DNA from: Methylobacterium pseudosasicola
GTDB lineage: Bacteria; Pseudomonadota; Alphaproteobacteria; Rhizobiales; Beijerinckiaceae
Assembly (NCBI RefSeq): GCF_900114535.1
Contig: NZ_FOTK01000027.1
Coordinates: 23,227 to 87,226 of the forward strand
Direction: 5' to 3'
DNA length: 64,000 nucleotides
This document shows, piece by piece, positions 26,648 through 34,564 of this stretch. The notes beneath the pieces are model-generated. The model had not been told where the DNA came from and did not search any database. It saw only the letters and a list, made by a program, of their open reading frames with translations. Position numbers and translations under genes: made by a program. Numbering within the stretch: position 1 is the first letter of the stretch; each line of letters begins with the position of its first letter.

Positions 26648-26905
26648 TCAGCGCACGCCGCCGGTGTAGTTCCGATGCGGGCGGCGCAAGGCGCCGGTGA
26701 CCAGATCGTCCGTGGTCTCGTAGGATTGACCGAGGCCGACCGTGCGCCCGCGGTCGTTCATGAGATTGGGGAGGGCCGCGCGCCCTTCCAGGCCGCCCGG
26801 CGCGGTGGTGGCGGGGATCCCGGCGGGCGCAGTGTAGCTCTGCGCGAGCGCGGCGGTGGACAGCGTGAGGCCGAGAGCGGCTCCGAGAAGGATGCGGGTG
26901 GTCAT
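26648..26905 (-). CDS. small exported protein, QSYTAPAG family
   Basis: 85 residues from ATG 26905. A signal peptide (MTTRILLGAALGLTLSTAALA) is followed by QSYTAPAGIPATTAPGG, nearly identical at the start to the protein at 19257. The tail differs (MNDRGRTVGLGQSYETTD...) and repeats QSY internally. It is probably periplasmic. It is a single gene between two catabolic operons. Function unknown. Confidence 0.65.
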   Translation of the reverse strand: MTTRILLGAALGLTLSTAALAQSYTAPAGIPATTAPGGLEGRAALPNLMNDRGRTVGLGQSYETTDDLVTGALRRPHRNYTGGVR

Positions 26906-27398
26906 GACTCAAGATCCGATGACGAAGGTGCCGGGCATGGGCTGCCCACCTTCCGTAGAGTCAAAATTGTGCAGCGCTGCCGAGAAAAACAACAACGTCT
27001 GTCCGCTATTTGTGCGCTTTCGCACGATGCGACGCGTGCTCCGGAGGCCTGCCCCGAGGCAGGCGACCGGATTGTCGTTGAAAACAATCAAATTGTCAGT
27101 GATTTAGCTGATCGGAGCGAAACGATCGTTGCGATCGACGTGGTGGCACGCTTCTTTCGCAGGCACGCGTCGGCTCGTCCGCCAATCGCAGACGCTGTGC
27201 TTGTCGAAGGCTTTCAATCTGCCTGGCGACGCAGTGTGCGGGCGGGTGCAGCGTGGAACGGACACGCTGCACCTGCGCGGCGATCAGGGTGACGGCAGCA
27301 GCCTCGCGAAGAGCCATGAAGCCGAGGCCGCCGCGGGCGATCTCCGCACCGATGTCGGGCAGATCCAGGAAGGCGATGTGCGGACCGTGCGCGGCGCC
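26906..27398. other. intergenic stretch without recognised gene
   Basis: About 490 bases between the exported-protein gene and the uricase stop. The part 26950-27120 is AT-richer than its surroundings. No ORF with motifs was found. It should hold the promoter of the gene at 26905 and the end of the urate operon transcript. Confidence 0.3.
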
Positions 27399-28241
27399 TC
27401 AGCCCGTCCGGCGGATCGTTGCCTCGATCTGGCCGTGCGGCTCGTCTGTGGGCAGGAACACGGTACCCGGGTTCTCCAGGCCGAAGGGCTGCAGGTTGAT
27501 CGGGATGTAGTGCTTGTTCGGCATCGCGAAGCCGATTTCGTCGAGCTCCGGCACGGCAGCCAGCGCCGCCTCGCCCATCCGGTACATGCTGTCCTGGACG
27601 CCGTAGCTGTAGGTGGTGCCGAACACCTCGATCAGGAGCGACAGGATCTTGGCGTTGGCAGCGGCGTAGTCGATCGGCTCACGGGCCCATGTCCAAGTCG
27701 CGTCCATGCTGGTGGCGGCGATGCGGTCGATCGTGTCCGGCAGGGTCCGGTAGGCGTCGTCAACGAAATCGGCCCAACCCGATTGCGTGGTCTTCATGAA
27801 CGTGAATCCGCGCAGGCCGGAGCGCAGCACCGAACCGCCCCGGCTCGCCACGAGCCCGACATAGCCGAAGCCGTTGCCGTCGAGGATGAAGGTGTGGCCA
27901 TGCGGGGCGCCACCGATCTCCTGGCGCAGCCAGCGCGTCTCCGTGGCCTCGATCGAGATTTCCTCCACTTGCGGATAGGTGTCGAGGAAGACCTTGGCCA
28001 CGGCCTCGGCGAACGCCTCCTTGTCGAGCGAGAGGTTCTTCGCCGCGGTGACGTTGACGATGTTCTTCACGCTGTCGGTGGCCACGCAGGCCCGGTTGTC
28101 GCCTGCGGTCCAGGCGGCGTCGAACCCGCCCTTCATCAAGACGGTGAGCGTCAGTTCGCGCGGGACGTGGTGGTCGCCGTCGCGGGTCAGGCGCATCACC
28201 CGAACCCGGCCTTTGCCGTATCGCGATGCCGTCAGGGCCAT
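27399..28241 (-). CDS. urate oxidase (uricase)
   Basis: 280 residues from ATG 28241 (GGAGATCCCC upstream). It oxidises urate to 5-hydroxyisourate with O2, yielding H2O2. Cofactor-free uricase landmarks are all present: YGKGRVRV near residue 10 (catalytic Lys), CVATDSVKNIV (Thr), FTFMKTTQSGW and MPNKHY (His-containing C-terminal motif), with FLPTDEPHGQIEATI at the end. Length is normal for the single-subunit T-fold enzyme. It follows the urate-type permease gene by 32 bases on the same strand. The fused enzyme at 29869 takes the product onward to allantoin. Confidence 0.93.
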   Translation of the reverse strand: MALTASRYGKGRVRVMRLTRDGDHHVPRELTLTVLMKGGFDAAWTAGDNRACVATDSVKNIVNVTAAKNLSLDKEAFAEAVAKVFLDTYPQVEEISIEATETRWLRQEIGGAPHGHTFILDGNGFGYVGLVASRGGSVLRSGLRGFTFMKTTQSGWADFVDDAYRTLPDTIDRIAATSMDATWTWAREPIDYAAANAKILSLLIEVFGTTYSYGVQDSMYRMGEAALAAVPELDEIGFAMPNKHYIPINLQPFGLENPGTVFLPTDEPHGQIEATIRRTG

Positions 28242-28273
28242 GGGGATCTCCGGGAAAAGGCCGAAGGCGTTTC

Positions 28274-29677
28274 TCAATGCGCCTCGGCGGTCTTGGCTTG
28301 GCGGATGGCGGCCTCACGCGCCTCGTCCGTGCTGCCGAGCCCGTTGAAGAACAGGTTCAGGAGCACGGCCGAGAGCGCACAGAGGAGGATGCCGGATTCG
28401 AGCAGCGGATGCAGCGCCTGGGGCATCTGCCGGAAGAAGCCCGGCGCCACCAGGGGGATCATCCCGAAGCCCACCGAGACCGCGACCACAAACAGGTTGT
28501 TGCGGTTGTTGGCGAAATCGACGGCGCCGAGGATGCGCGTGCCGGTCGCCCCGACCATGCCGAACATCACGAGCCCCGCGCCGCCGAGGACGCATTGCGG
28601 CACCGCCTCGACCAAGGCGGCGAGCTTGGGAACCAGCCCGAGGCCCAGCATGATGATCCCACCGACCACCGCGACGTAGCGTGTGCGCACGCCGGTGACC
28701 CCGACGAGGCCGATATTCTGCGAGAACGAGGTGTACGGGAAGGTGTTGAAGATGCCGCCGATCACCGTGCCGAGGCCGTCGCCGCGCAGGCCCCGGGTCA
28801 GGCGCGCCTCGTCGACCGGATCGGCGCAGATCTCGCTGAGCGCGAGGAACATGCCGGTCGACTCGATCATCACGACGATCATCACGATGCTCAGCGTGAC
28901 CACCGAGACGGGATCGAAGCTTGGCCAGCCGAACGCGAAGGGGCGCACCACGTCGAACCACGGCGCGCTCGCCACGTGGCTGAAATCGACCAGCCCGAAG
29001 AAGCCGGCCACGACCATGCCGACGATGATGCCGATCAGCACCGAGGCCGAGTTGACGAAGCCGGTGCCGTATCGGGTGATCGCCAGGATCACGCACAGGA
29101 CGAAGGCCGCGATGGCCAGGTAGACGGGCGCGCCGTAGGCCGGGTTTCCGACCCCACCGGCCGCCCAGTTCACGCCGACCCGCATCAGCGAGATGCCGAT
29201 CACCAGGATGATGGTGCCGGTCACCACCGGCGGGAACAGCGGTAGCAGCCGCCCGACCAGCGGCGCGACGAGGAGCGCAAACAGGCCCGCGGCGATCACC
29301 GCGCCGTAGATGCCGGCGAGCCCGATCTCGGGATTGCTCCCCATGGCGATCATCGGCGTCACCGCCGCGAAGGTGACGCCCATCATCACCGGCATCCGGA
29401 CGCCGATCCCGGGCAGGCCCCAGCTCTGGACCAGGGTGGCGAGGCCGCCGGCGAACAGGTCGGCGCTCACCAGCATCGCCACCTGCTCCGGCGCCAGCTT
29501 CAGCGCCCGCCCGACGATGAGCGGCACCGCCACCGCGCCCGCATACATCACCAGCACGTGCTGGAGGCCGAGGAGGCCGAGGGCGAGAGGGCCGACCCGA
29601 CCCACCGGGGCGGTGGCCGGCCCGAGGGGGACTGGACCTGAGGCTGCAGAAGGCTCTGACCGGATGGCGCTCGACAT
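28274..29677 (-). CDS. NCS2-family urate/xanthine-type permease
   Basis: 467 residues with 12-14 predicted membrane helices. Nucleobase:cation symporter-2 signatures are GLQHVLVMYAGA at the first helix, FIESTGMFLALSE-like MIESTGMFLALSE in the middle and FSQNIGLVGVTGVRTRYV in the core. The operon with uricase makes urate the most likely substrate (UacT/UapA-like); xanthine is possible. A sigma-54 promoter lies at 29749-29763, about 60 bases before the start codon. Confidence 0.9.
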   Translation of the reverse strand: MSSAIRSEPSAASGPVPLGPATAPVGRVGPLALGLLGLQHVLVMYAGAVAVPLIVGRALKLAPEQVAMLVSADLFAGGLATLVQSWGLPGIGVRMPVMMGVTFAAVTPMIAMGSNPEIGLAGIYGAVIAAGLFALLVAPLVGRLLPLFPPVVTGTIILVIGISLMRVGVNWAAGGVGNPAYGAPVYLAIAAFVLCVILAITRYGTGFVNSASVLIGIIVGMVVAGFFGLVDFSHVASAPWFDVVRPFAFGWPSFDPVSVVTLSIVMIVVMIESTGMFLALSEICADPVDEARLTRGLRGDGLGTVIGGIFNTFPYTSFSQNIGLVGVTGVRTRYVAVVGGIIMLGLGLVPKLAALVEAVPQCVLGGAGLVMFGMVGATGTRILGAVDFANNRNNLFVVAVSVGFGMIPLVAPGFFRQMPQALHPLLESGILLCALSAVLLNLFFNGLGSTDEAREAAIRQAKTAEAH

Positions 29678-29748
29678 CGTGGAGACTCTCCCGAGGCGCA
29701 GCGAACCGGCAGCCGGATCGCGGCCCGATGCGCCAGAACCTCAGATGC

Positions 29749-29763
29749 GCAAGCCATATGCCA
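29749..29763 (-). promoter_or_regulatory. sigma-54 promoter of the urate permease-uricase operon
   Basis: Read on the minus strand: TGGCAT-ATGGC-TTGC, with GG and GC exactly 10 bases apart. This fits the sigma-54 consensus TGGCAC-N5-TTGC with one change. Transcription would start near 29738 and read into the permease gene (start 29677). Confidence 0.7.
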
Positions 29764-29817
29764 CGCCTCCCTTTCAACGCCCGTCATGGCGGTGACGACC
29801 GGTCGATCGCTGGTACT

Positions 29818-29832
29818 TGGCTCATTGCCTGC
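29818..29832 (+). promoter_or_regulatory. sigma-54-like promoter of the OHCU/HIU gene
   Basis: TGGCTC-ATTGC-CTGC, GG-N10-GC spacing correct, pointing to the fused enzyme gene at 29869. It lies about 55 bases from the divergent sigma-54 site at 29749, so both directions could be driven by one set of activator sites. Confidence 0.55.
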
Positions 29833-29868
29833 TTCGCGGTCATACTGGACTGGGGCGGTGCGGGCGCG

Positions 29869-30753
29869 ATGACGTTTTCTCTCGCAGATCTCGACGGCAT
29901 GCCGGAATCCGACTTCGTCGCGGCGCTGGGCGCGGTCTTCGAGCACGCGCCCTGGGTCGCCCGGGCCGCCGCGGCCCGGCGCCCGTTCGGCACCGTCGCC
30001 GCACTCTACGCGGCGATGTGCGCGGCGGTGGAAGCCGCGCCGGAGGCGATGCGCCACGCCTTGCTCGCCGGCCATCCGGAGCTCGCCGGCCGCGCCGCCC
30101 GCGACGGCGCCATCGCTCCGGACTCGATCGCGGAGCAGGCGGCGGCCGGCCTGGACCGGCTCTCGGATGCGGAATATGCGCGGTTCGCGGCGATGAATGC
30201 CGCCTACCGGAGCCGCTTCGGCATCCCCTTCATCCTCTGCGTGAAACGCCACGGCCGCGCCTCGCTGATGGCCGCCTTCGAGGACCGCCTCGCCTCCGAT
30301 CCGGAGACCGAGTTCCGCACGGCCCAGGCCGAGGTCTTCCGCATCGCCGCCATCCGCCTCGGCGCCCTGGTCGAGGGGGATGGCACGTTGGGGACCACCG
30401 GCCGGATCTCGACCCACGTGCTCGACACGATGCTGGGCAAACCGGCCGCCGGCGTCGCCCTCGAGCTGGTCGAGATCGTCTCGGAGATGGAGACCGCCCT
30501 CGTCGCGCGGACGCACACCAATGCCGATGGCCGCACCGACGCGCCGCTGATCAGCGGACGCCCGGTCCCGATCGCGGTCTACGAGCTTCGCTTCGCGCTC
30601 GGCGATTATCACCGCCGGCTCGGTATCGACCTGCCGCGGCCGGCCTTTCTCGACGTGGTGCCCCTGCGCTTCGGCGTGGCGGAGCCGGAAGCGCATTACC
30701 ACGTGCCGCTGGCAGCGACCCCGTGGAGCTTTCAAACCTATCGGGGGAGTTGA
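29869..30753 (+). CDS. fused OHCU decarboxylase / 5-hydroxyisourate hydrolase
   Basis: A 294-residue bifunctional enzyme from ATG 29869. Residues 1-165 are OHCU decarboxylase (FEHAPWVARAA and GHPELAGRAARDG with the catalytic His). Residues about 175-294 are transthyretin-like HIU hydrolase (RISTHVLDTMLGKPA, YELRFALGDYH, and the diagnostic C-terminal YRGS). The hydrolase domain acts first on 5-hydroxyisourate and the decarboxylase second, giving S-allantoin. Fusion of the two steps avoids release of unstable OHCU. It is divergent from the permease-uricase operon. No allantoinase is present in this window. Confidence 0.93.
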   Translation: MTFSLADLDGMPESDFVAALGAVFEHAPWVARAAAARRPFGTVAALYAAMCAAVEAAPEAMRHALLAGHPELAGRAARDGAIAPDSIAEQAAAGLDRLSDAEYARFAAMNAAYRSRFGIPFILCVKRHGRASLMAAFEDRLASDPETEFRTAQAEVFRIAAIRLGALVEGDGTLGTTGRISTHVLDTMLGKPAAGVALELVEIVSEMETALVARTHTNADGRTDAPLISGRPVPIAVYELRFALGDYHRRLGIDLPRPAFLDVVPLRFGVAEPEAHYHVPLAATPWSFQTYRGS

Positions 30754-30817
30754 GGCCTGCGGCACAGGGTTTGCGGCGAAGCCGGGAAGGCCCGTCGAGA
30801 CTTCAGGAGCAGACCGG

Positions 30818-31051
30818 ATGCGGATTGTCCGCCTGGGAGCGATCGCGTTGCTGGCTGCGGGCGCGTGGCTCGGCCTGGGCGCCGGATTCGAGGGCGGGCT
30901 GCCCGCCGTCCCGCAACGTGCCGCGGCGCAGGGCACCGTGACGCCACCGGCCGGCCAGCCGCGCGTCACCGCTCCGGGCGGCCTGCGCGGTCACGGCGTC
31001 CGCCGCCGCGGTTTTCGCCTCTTCCGAAGGCATCCCCATCATCGCCGCTGA
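30818..31051 (+). CDS. small exported basic protein (PPAGxPxxTAPGG motif)
   Basis: 77 residues from ATG 30818, with AGGAG about 9-13 bases upstream. A hydrophobic signal (IVRLGAIALLAAGAWLGLG) is followed by PPAGQPRVTAPGGLRGHG and a strongly basic Arg/His tail (FRRHPHHRR). The APGG part recalls the other small exported proteins in the window, but the QSY start is missing, so membership is uncertain. Confidence 0.5.
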   Translation: MRIVRLGAIALLAAGAWLGLGAGFEGGLPAVPQRAAAQGTVTPPAGQPRVTAPGGLRGHGVRRRGFRLFRRHPHHRR

Positions 31052-31119
31052 AACCGCGGAACCTGCGGGCGGCTGCGCCATTCGTCCCGATTACAGAATT
31101 CATCGGGAACGAGGCGGCC

Positions 31120-31386
31120 ATGCGAAAGAAAACAACGGTCATACTAGCTCTCTGCGGGCTTCTCGGCACGGCCGGCGCCGCATCGGCGCAATCCTACGGT
31201 GCGCCGGCCGGGCGCGATCCATCCACCGCGCCGGGCGGCACGGAGGGCCTCGCCGGACCGCGCAACGAGGCCGAATCGATCCGGTCGGGTGATGCCGTGG
31301 AGGTGGCGCCGAACCGCGGCGGGGTCGCCATCGAGGAACCCGCCCTGCCGCCGCCCAGCACGAACGAGGCGCCCACACGCCGCTGA
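31120..31386 (+). CDS. small exported protein, QSYxAPAG family
   Basis: 88 residues from ATG 31120. The signal peptide ends GAASA and the mature start is QSYGAPAGRDPSTAPGGTEG, then an acidic and Pro-rich tail. It is on the plus strand, convergent with importer operon B. It is another member of the scattered QSYxAPAG family. Confidence 0.6.
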   Translation: MRKKTTVILALCGLLGTAGAASAQSYGAPAGRDPSTAPGGTEGLAGPRNEAESIRSGDAVEVAPNRGGVAIEEPALPPPSTNEAPTRR

Positions 31387-31454
31387 CGCGCGCATCGTAC
31401 GGCGCCGAGCCCGATCCGCGTCTGGGTCGGCGCCAACCCGCCGTACCGGCCGCC

Positions 31455-32516
31455 CTACTGGGGCAGCTTGTCGTCGATGCCCTTCACGTACCAGTTCATG
31501 CCGAGGATCATCGGGTCGGAGGCGGTCTCGCCGTCCTTGACCGCGACGGTCCCGTCCTGCTTCGTCACCGGCCCGGCGAAGGGATGCGTCCGGCCCGTCG
31601 CGATCGCCTTCACGGTGTCCTCGGCCATGGCCTTCACGTCGGCGGGCATGTTGGTGAAGGGCGCGAGCACGACGAGGCCGTCCTTGATCCCGCCCCAGGT
31701 GTCGTGGCTCTTCCAGGAGCCGTCGAGCACGGCCTTGGCCTCGTTGATGACGTAGCCGTTCCAATCGTCGACGATCGACGTGAGCTGTGCCTTCGGGGCG
31801 AAGCGGTACTGGTCGGAGGATTGCCCGAACGCGAGCTTGCCCTGCTTCTCGGCCTCTTGCAGCGGGGCGGCTGAATCGGTGTGCTGGGTCAGGATGTCGG
31901 CGCCCTGCGCCAACAGGGCCTTGGCGGCCTCGGCCTCCTTGCCCGGGTCGAACCACGTGTTCACCCAGACGATCTTCACCTTCACGTTCGGGTTGATCGA
32001 CTGCGCGCCGAGCATGAAGGCGTTGATCCCGCTCACCACCTCGGGGATCGGGAAGGACGCGATGTAGCCGACCGTCCCGGTCTTCGACAGCTTGGCCGCG
32101 ATCTTCCCGCAGACGTAACGGCCTTCATAGAACCGGGCCGAGTAGGTCGAGACGTTGGCCGCGCGCTTGTAACCGGTGGCGTGCTCGAACTTCACCGTCG
32201 GGAATTTCTTGGCGACCTTCAGGGTCGGCTCCATGAAGCCGAACGACGTGGTGAAGATCAGGCCCATGCCCGACCGCGCGAGTTTCTCGATCGCCCGCTC
32301 GCTGTCGGCCTCGGGCACGTTCTCCAGGTAGGTGGTCTCGACCTTGTCGGGCATGGCCTCGGCCAGCGCCTTGCGGCTCAGGTCGTGCTGGAACGAGTAG
32401 CCGTAATCGGCCACCGGCCCGACATAGACAAAGCCCACCTTGAGCTTGCCCTCGGCCTGTGCCGGGCCGAGCAGGAGCAGGAATGCACCGAGGCCGGCGC
32501 AGAAGGAATGTCGCAT
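31455..32516 (-). CDS. BMP-family substrate-binding protein (operon B)
   Basis: 353 residues with a short Sec signal peptide (GAFLLLLGPAQA). BMP-type binding domain: KVGFVYVGPVADYGYSFQHD, TTSFGFMEPTLK, YEGRYVCGKIAAKLSKTG and VSGINAFMLGAQSINP. It is clearly paralogous to the operon A protein (same VGxVYVGPxxDYGY start) but has a different signal type. It is the last gene of operon B, 33 bases after permease 2. The substrate is probably a nucleoside or nucleobase, given the Tsx-like channel at the head of the operon. Confidence 0.9.
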   Translation of the reverse strand: MRHSFCAGLGAFLLLLGPAQAEGKLKVGFVYVGPVADYGYSFQHDLSRKALAEAMPDKVETTYLENVPEADSERAIEKLARSGMGLIFTTSFGFMEPTLKVAKKFPTVKFEHATGYKRAANVSTYSARFYEGRYVCGKIAAKLSKTGTVGYIASFPIPEVVSGINAFMLGAQSINPNVKVKIVWVNTWFDPGKEAEAAKALLAQGADILTQHTDSAAPLQEAEKQGKLAFGQSSDQYRFAPKAQLTSIVDDWNGYVINEAKAVLDGSWKSHDTWGGIKDGLVVLAPFTNMPADVKAMAEDTVKAIATGRTHPFAGPVTKQDGTVAVKDGETASDPMILGMNWYVKGIDDKLPQ

Positions 32517-32549
32517 GGTCGCTCGTGTCCTCTCCGGTGGACGGCACCG

Positions 32550-33476
32550 CTAGCGGTGCGGGGTGAAGTCGCGCCCCAGGGCGGCGGGTGCGAGCGAGCC
32601 GCCCTGCCGCCGCCCGAGGGACAGCAGGACGAGGGCGACGATCGTCGCGAGGTAGGGAAGCGCTGAGAGCGCTTGTCCGGGCAGGCCGATGCTCGCCGCC
32701 TGAGCATGGAGTTGCAGCACCGTGGCGCCTCCAAACAGGATCGCCCCGGCCACCAGCCGCGCCGGCCGCCACGAGGCGAAGACGACGAGCGCCAGGGCGA
32801 TCCAGCCGCGGCCCGCGGTCATCGCCGGGGCCCAGAACGGGGTGTAGGCCAGCGAGAGGTAGGATCCGGCGAGCCCGGCACAGGCCCCCCCGAACAGCAC
32901 GGCCAGGAAGCGCAGCTTGCGCACCGGCAGGCCGAGGGCGTGGGTCGCGGTGTGGTCGTCGCCGATCGCGCGCAGGATCAGGCCGCCCCGCGTCCGCCAC
33001 AGGAACCACGAGACGGCGACGGTCAGGGCCAGGCCCGCGTACACGAAGGCGTCCTGCCCGAACAACAACCGGCCTATGCCCGGCAGGTCGCTGAGGCCGG
33101 GAATATCGAGATGCGGGGCCGGCTCGCGCTTCAGGCCGACATACGGGGCACCGACGAGACCCGACAGGCCGAGGCCGAGGATCGTGAGCGCAAGGCCCGA
33201 GGCGACCTGGTTGGCCGCGAGCCCGACGGTCAGCAGCCCGAACAGAGCCGCCAGGCCCAGTCCGGCTCCGGCGCCGGCCAGGGCGCCCAGGAGTGTCGAG
33301 CCGGTCTCGACCGCGGCGGCGAAGCCGACGGCCGCCCCGCAGATCATCATGCCCTCGACGCCGAGGTTGAGCACGCCCGTGCGCTCGACCACCAGTTCGC
33401 CGATCGCGGCGATGATCAGCGGGGTCGCCGCCGTCAGCACCGTGACCAGGATCATCTGGACCATGTCGAGGGTCAT
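32550..33476 (-). CDS. BMP-type ABC importer, permease 2 (operon B)
   Basis: 308 residues and about eight to nine membrane segments. Motifs GELVVERTGVLNLGVEGMM and CAGLAGSYLSLAYTP correspond position for position to the operon A permease 2. It overlaps the permease 1 stop by 4 bases (ATGA). Confidence 0.9.
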   Translation of the reverse strand: MTLDMVQMILVTVLTAATPLIIAAIGELVVERTGVLNLGVEGMMICGAAVGFAAAVETGSTLLGALAGAGAGLGLAALFGLLTVGLAANQVASGLALTILGLGLSGLVGAPYVGLKREPAPHLDIPGLSDLPGIGRLLFGQDAFVYAGLALTVAVSWFLWRTRGGLILRAIGDDHTATHALGLPVRKLRFLAVLFGGACAGLAGSYLSLAYTPFWAPAMTAGRGWIALALVVFASWRPARLVAGAILFGGATVLQLHAQAASIGLPGQALSALPYLATIVALVLLSLGRRQGGSLAPAALGRDFTPHR

Positions 33477-34549
33477 CGCGCCGCTCCCGGGACGAGGCGG
33501 ACCTTGAAGCGGGTGAGGACGTCCGCCCCCAGGACGAAGGCCAGCAGCAGGCCCTGGAAGGCCCGCGTCAGGTCGAGGGGAAGCCTGAGGTCGATCTGCG
33601 CGCCCTCGCCGCCGATCGTCGTGAGCGCGATCACCAGGGCGGCGACGAGGATGCCCGGGGGCGAGAGCCGGCCGAGAAAGGCGACGATGATCGCTGTGAA
33701 GCCGTAGCCCGGCGAGATCGTCGGCTGGAGCTGGCCGATCTTGCCCGCGACTTCCGCGATCCCCGCCAGCCCTGCCGCCCCGCCCGAGACCGCGAAGGCG
33801 GCGAGCGTCAGGCGGCCCTCGCTGAAACCGGCGAACCGGGCGGCGCGCGGGCTCGCTCCGACGACCCGCACCTCGAACCCGAACAGGGTCCGCCCGAGGA
33901 CGATCGTGGCCAGCACGACGGAAGCGAAGGCGACGAGCACGCCCGCATGCAGGGTATCCCCTTCCATCAGGTAGGGAAGGCGCGCGGCGGCATCGAAACT
34001 GACGCTCTGCGGGAAATTGTATCCGGCCGGATCGCGCAACGGCCCCCGGGCCATGTAGTCGAGGAGCAGTTCCGCGACGTAGACCAGCATCAGGCTGGTC
34101 AGGATCTCAGAGACGCCGAGCCGGACCTTCAGCACGGCCGGGATCATTGCGTAGGCGACGCCGGCGAGCGTGCCGGCGACCAGCATCGTCGGCAGGATCC
34201 ACAGGGTGAAGCCCGCGCTGCCTTGGGCAGCGAGGGCGACGCAGCCGCCGGCTAGGCCCCCGACCACGAACTGGCCTTCGGCACCGATATTCCACAGGTT
34301 CGCCCGGTAGCAGAAGGCCAGGCCGGTCGCGATCAGGGCGAGCGGCGCAGCCTTCAGGGCGATCTCCTGGAGGGACCACAGTTCGGACAGCGGCGCGATG
34401 AAGTAGGCCGAGAAGGCCGCTGCCGGCGAGACGCCGAGCAGGGACACGGCCACGCCGCCGAGCAGCACGGAGGCGAGGAAAGCCAGGGCCGGCGCAAGGA
34501 TGGCGGCGAGCGGCGAGCGGCCGACGCGCGGCACGAGGTCGAGGCGCAT
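33473..34549 (-). CDS. BMP-type ABC importer, permease 1 (operon B)
   Basis: 358 residues from ATG 34549. Typical segments are YRANLWNIGAEGQFVVGGL, VRLGVSEILTSLMLVYVAE and SPGYGFTAIIVAFLGRLSP. It pairs with the product of 32550 to form the channel. It starts 15 bases after the ATPase gene, so the operon is tightly packed. Confidence 0.9.
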   Translation of the reverse strand: MRLDLVPRVGRSPLAAILAPALAFLASVLLGGVAVSLLGVSPAAAFSAYFIAPLSELWSLQEIALKAAPLALIATGLAFCYRANLWNIGAEGQFVVGGLAGGCVALAAQGSAGFTLWILPTMLVAGTLAGVAYAMIPAVLKVRLGVSEILTSLMLVYVAELLLDYMARGPLRDPAGYNFPQSVSFDAAARLPYLMEGDTLHAGVLVAFASVVLATIVLGRTLFGFEVRVVGASPRAARFAGFSEGRLTLAAFAVSGGAAGLAGIAEVAGKIGQLQPTISPGYGFTAIIVAFLGRLSPPGILVAALVIALTTIGGEGAQIDLRLPLDLTRAFQGLLLAFVLGADVLTRFKVRLVPGAAR

Positions 34550-34564
34550 GGTTACCGCGCGTGC

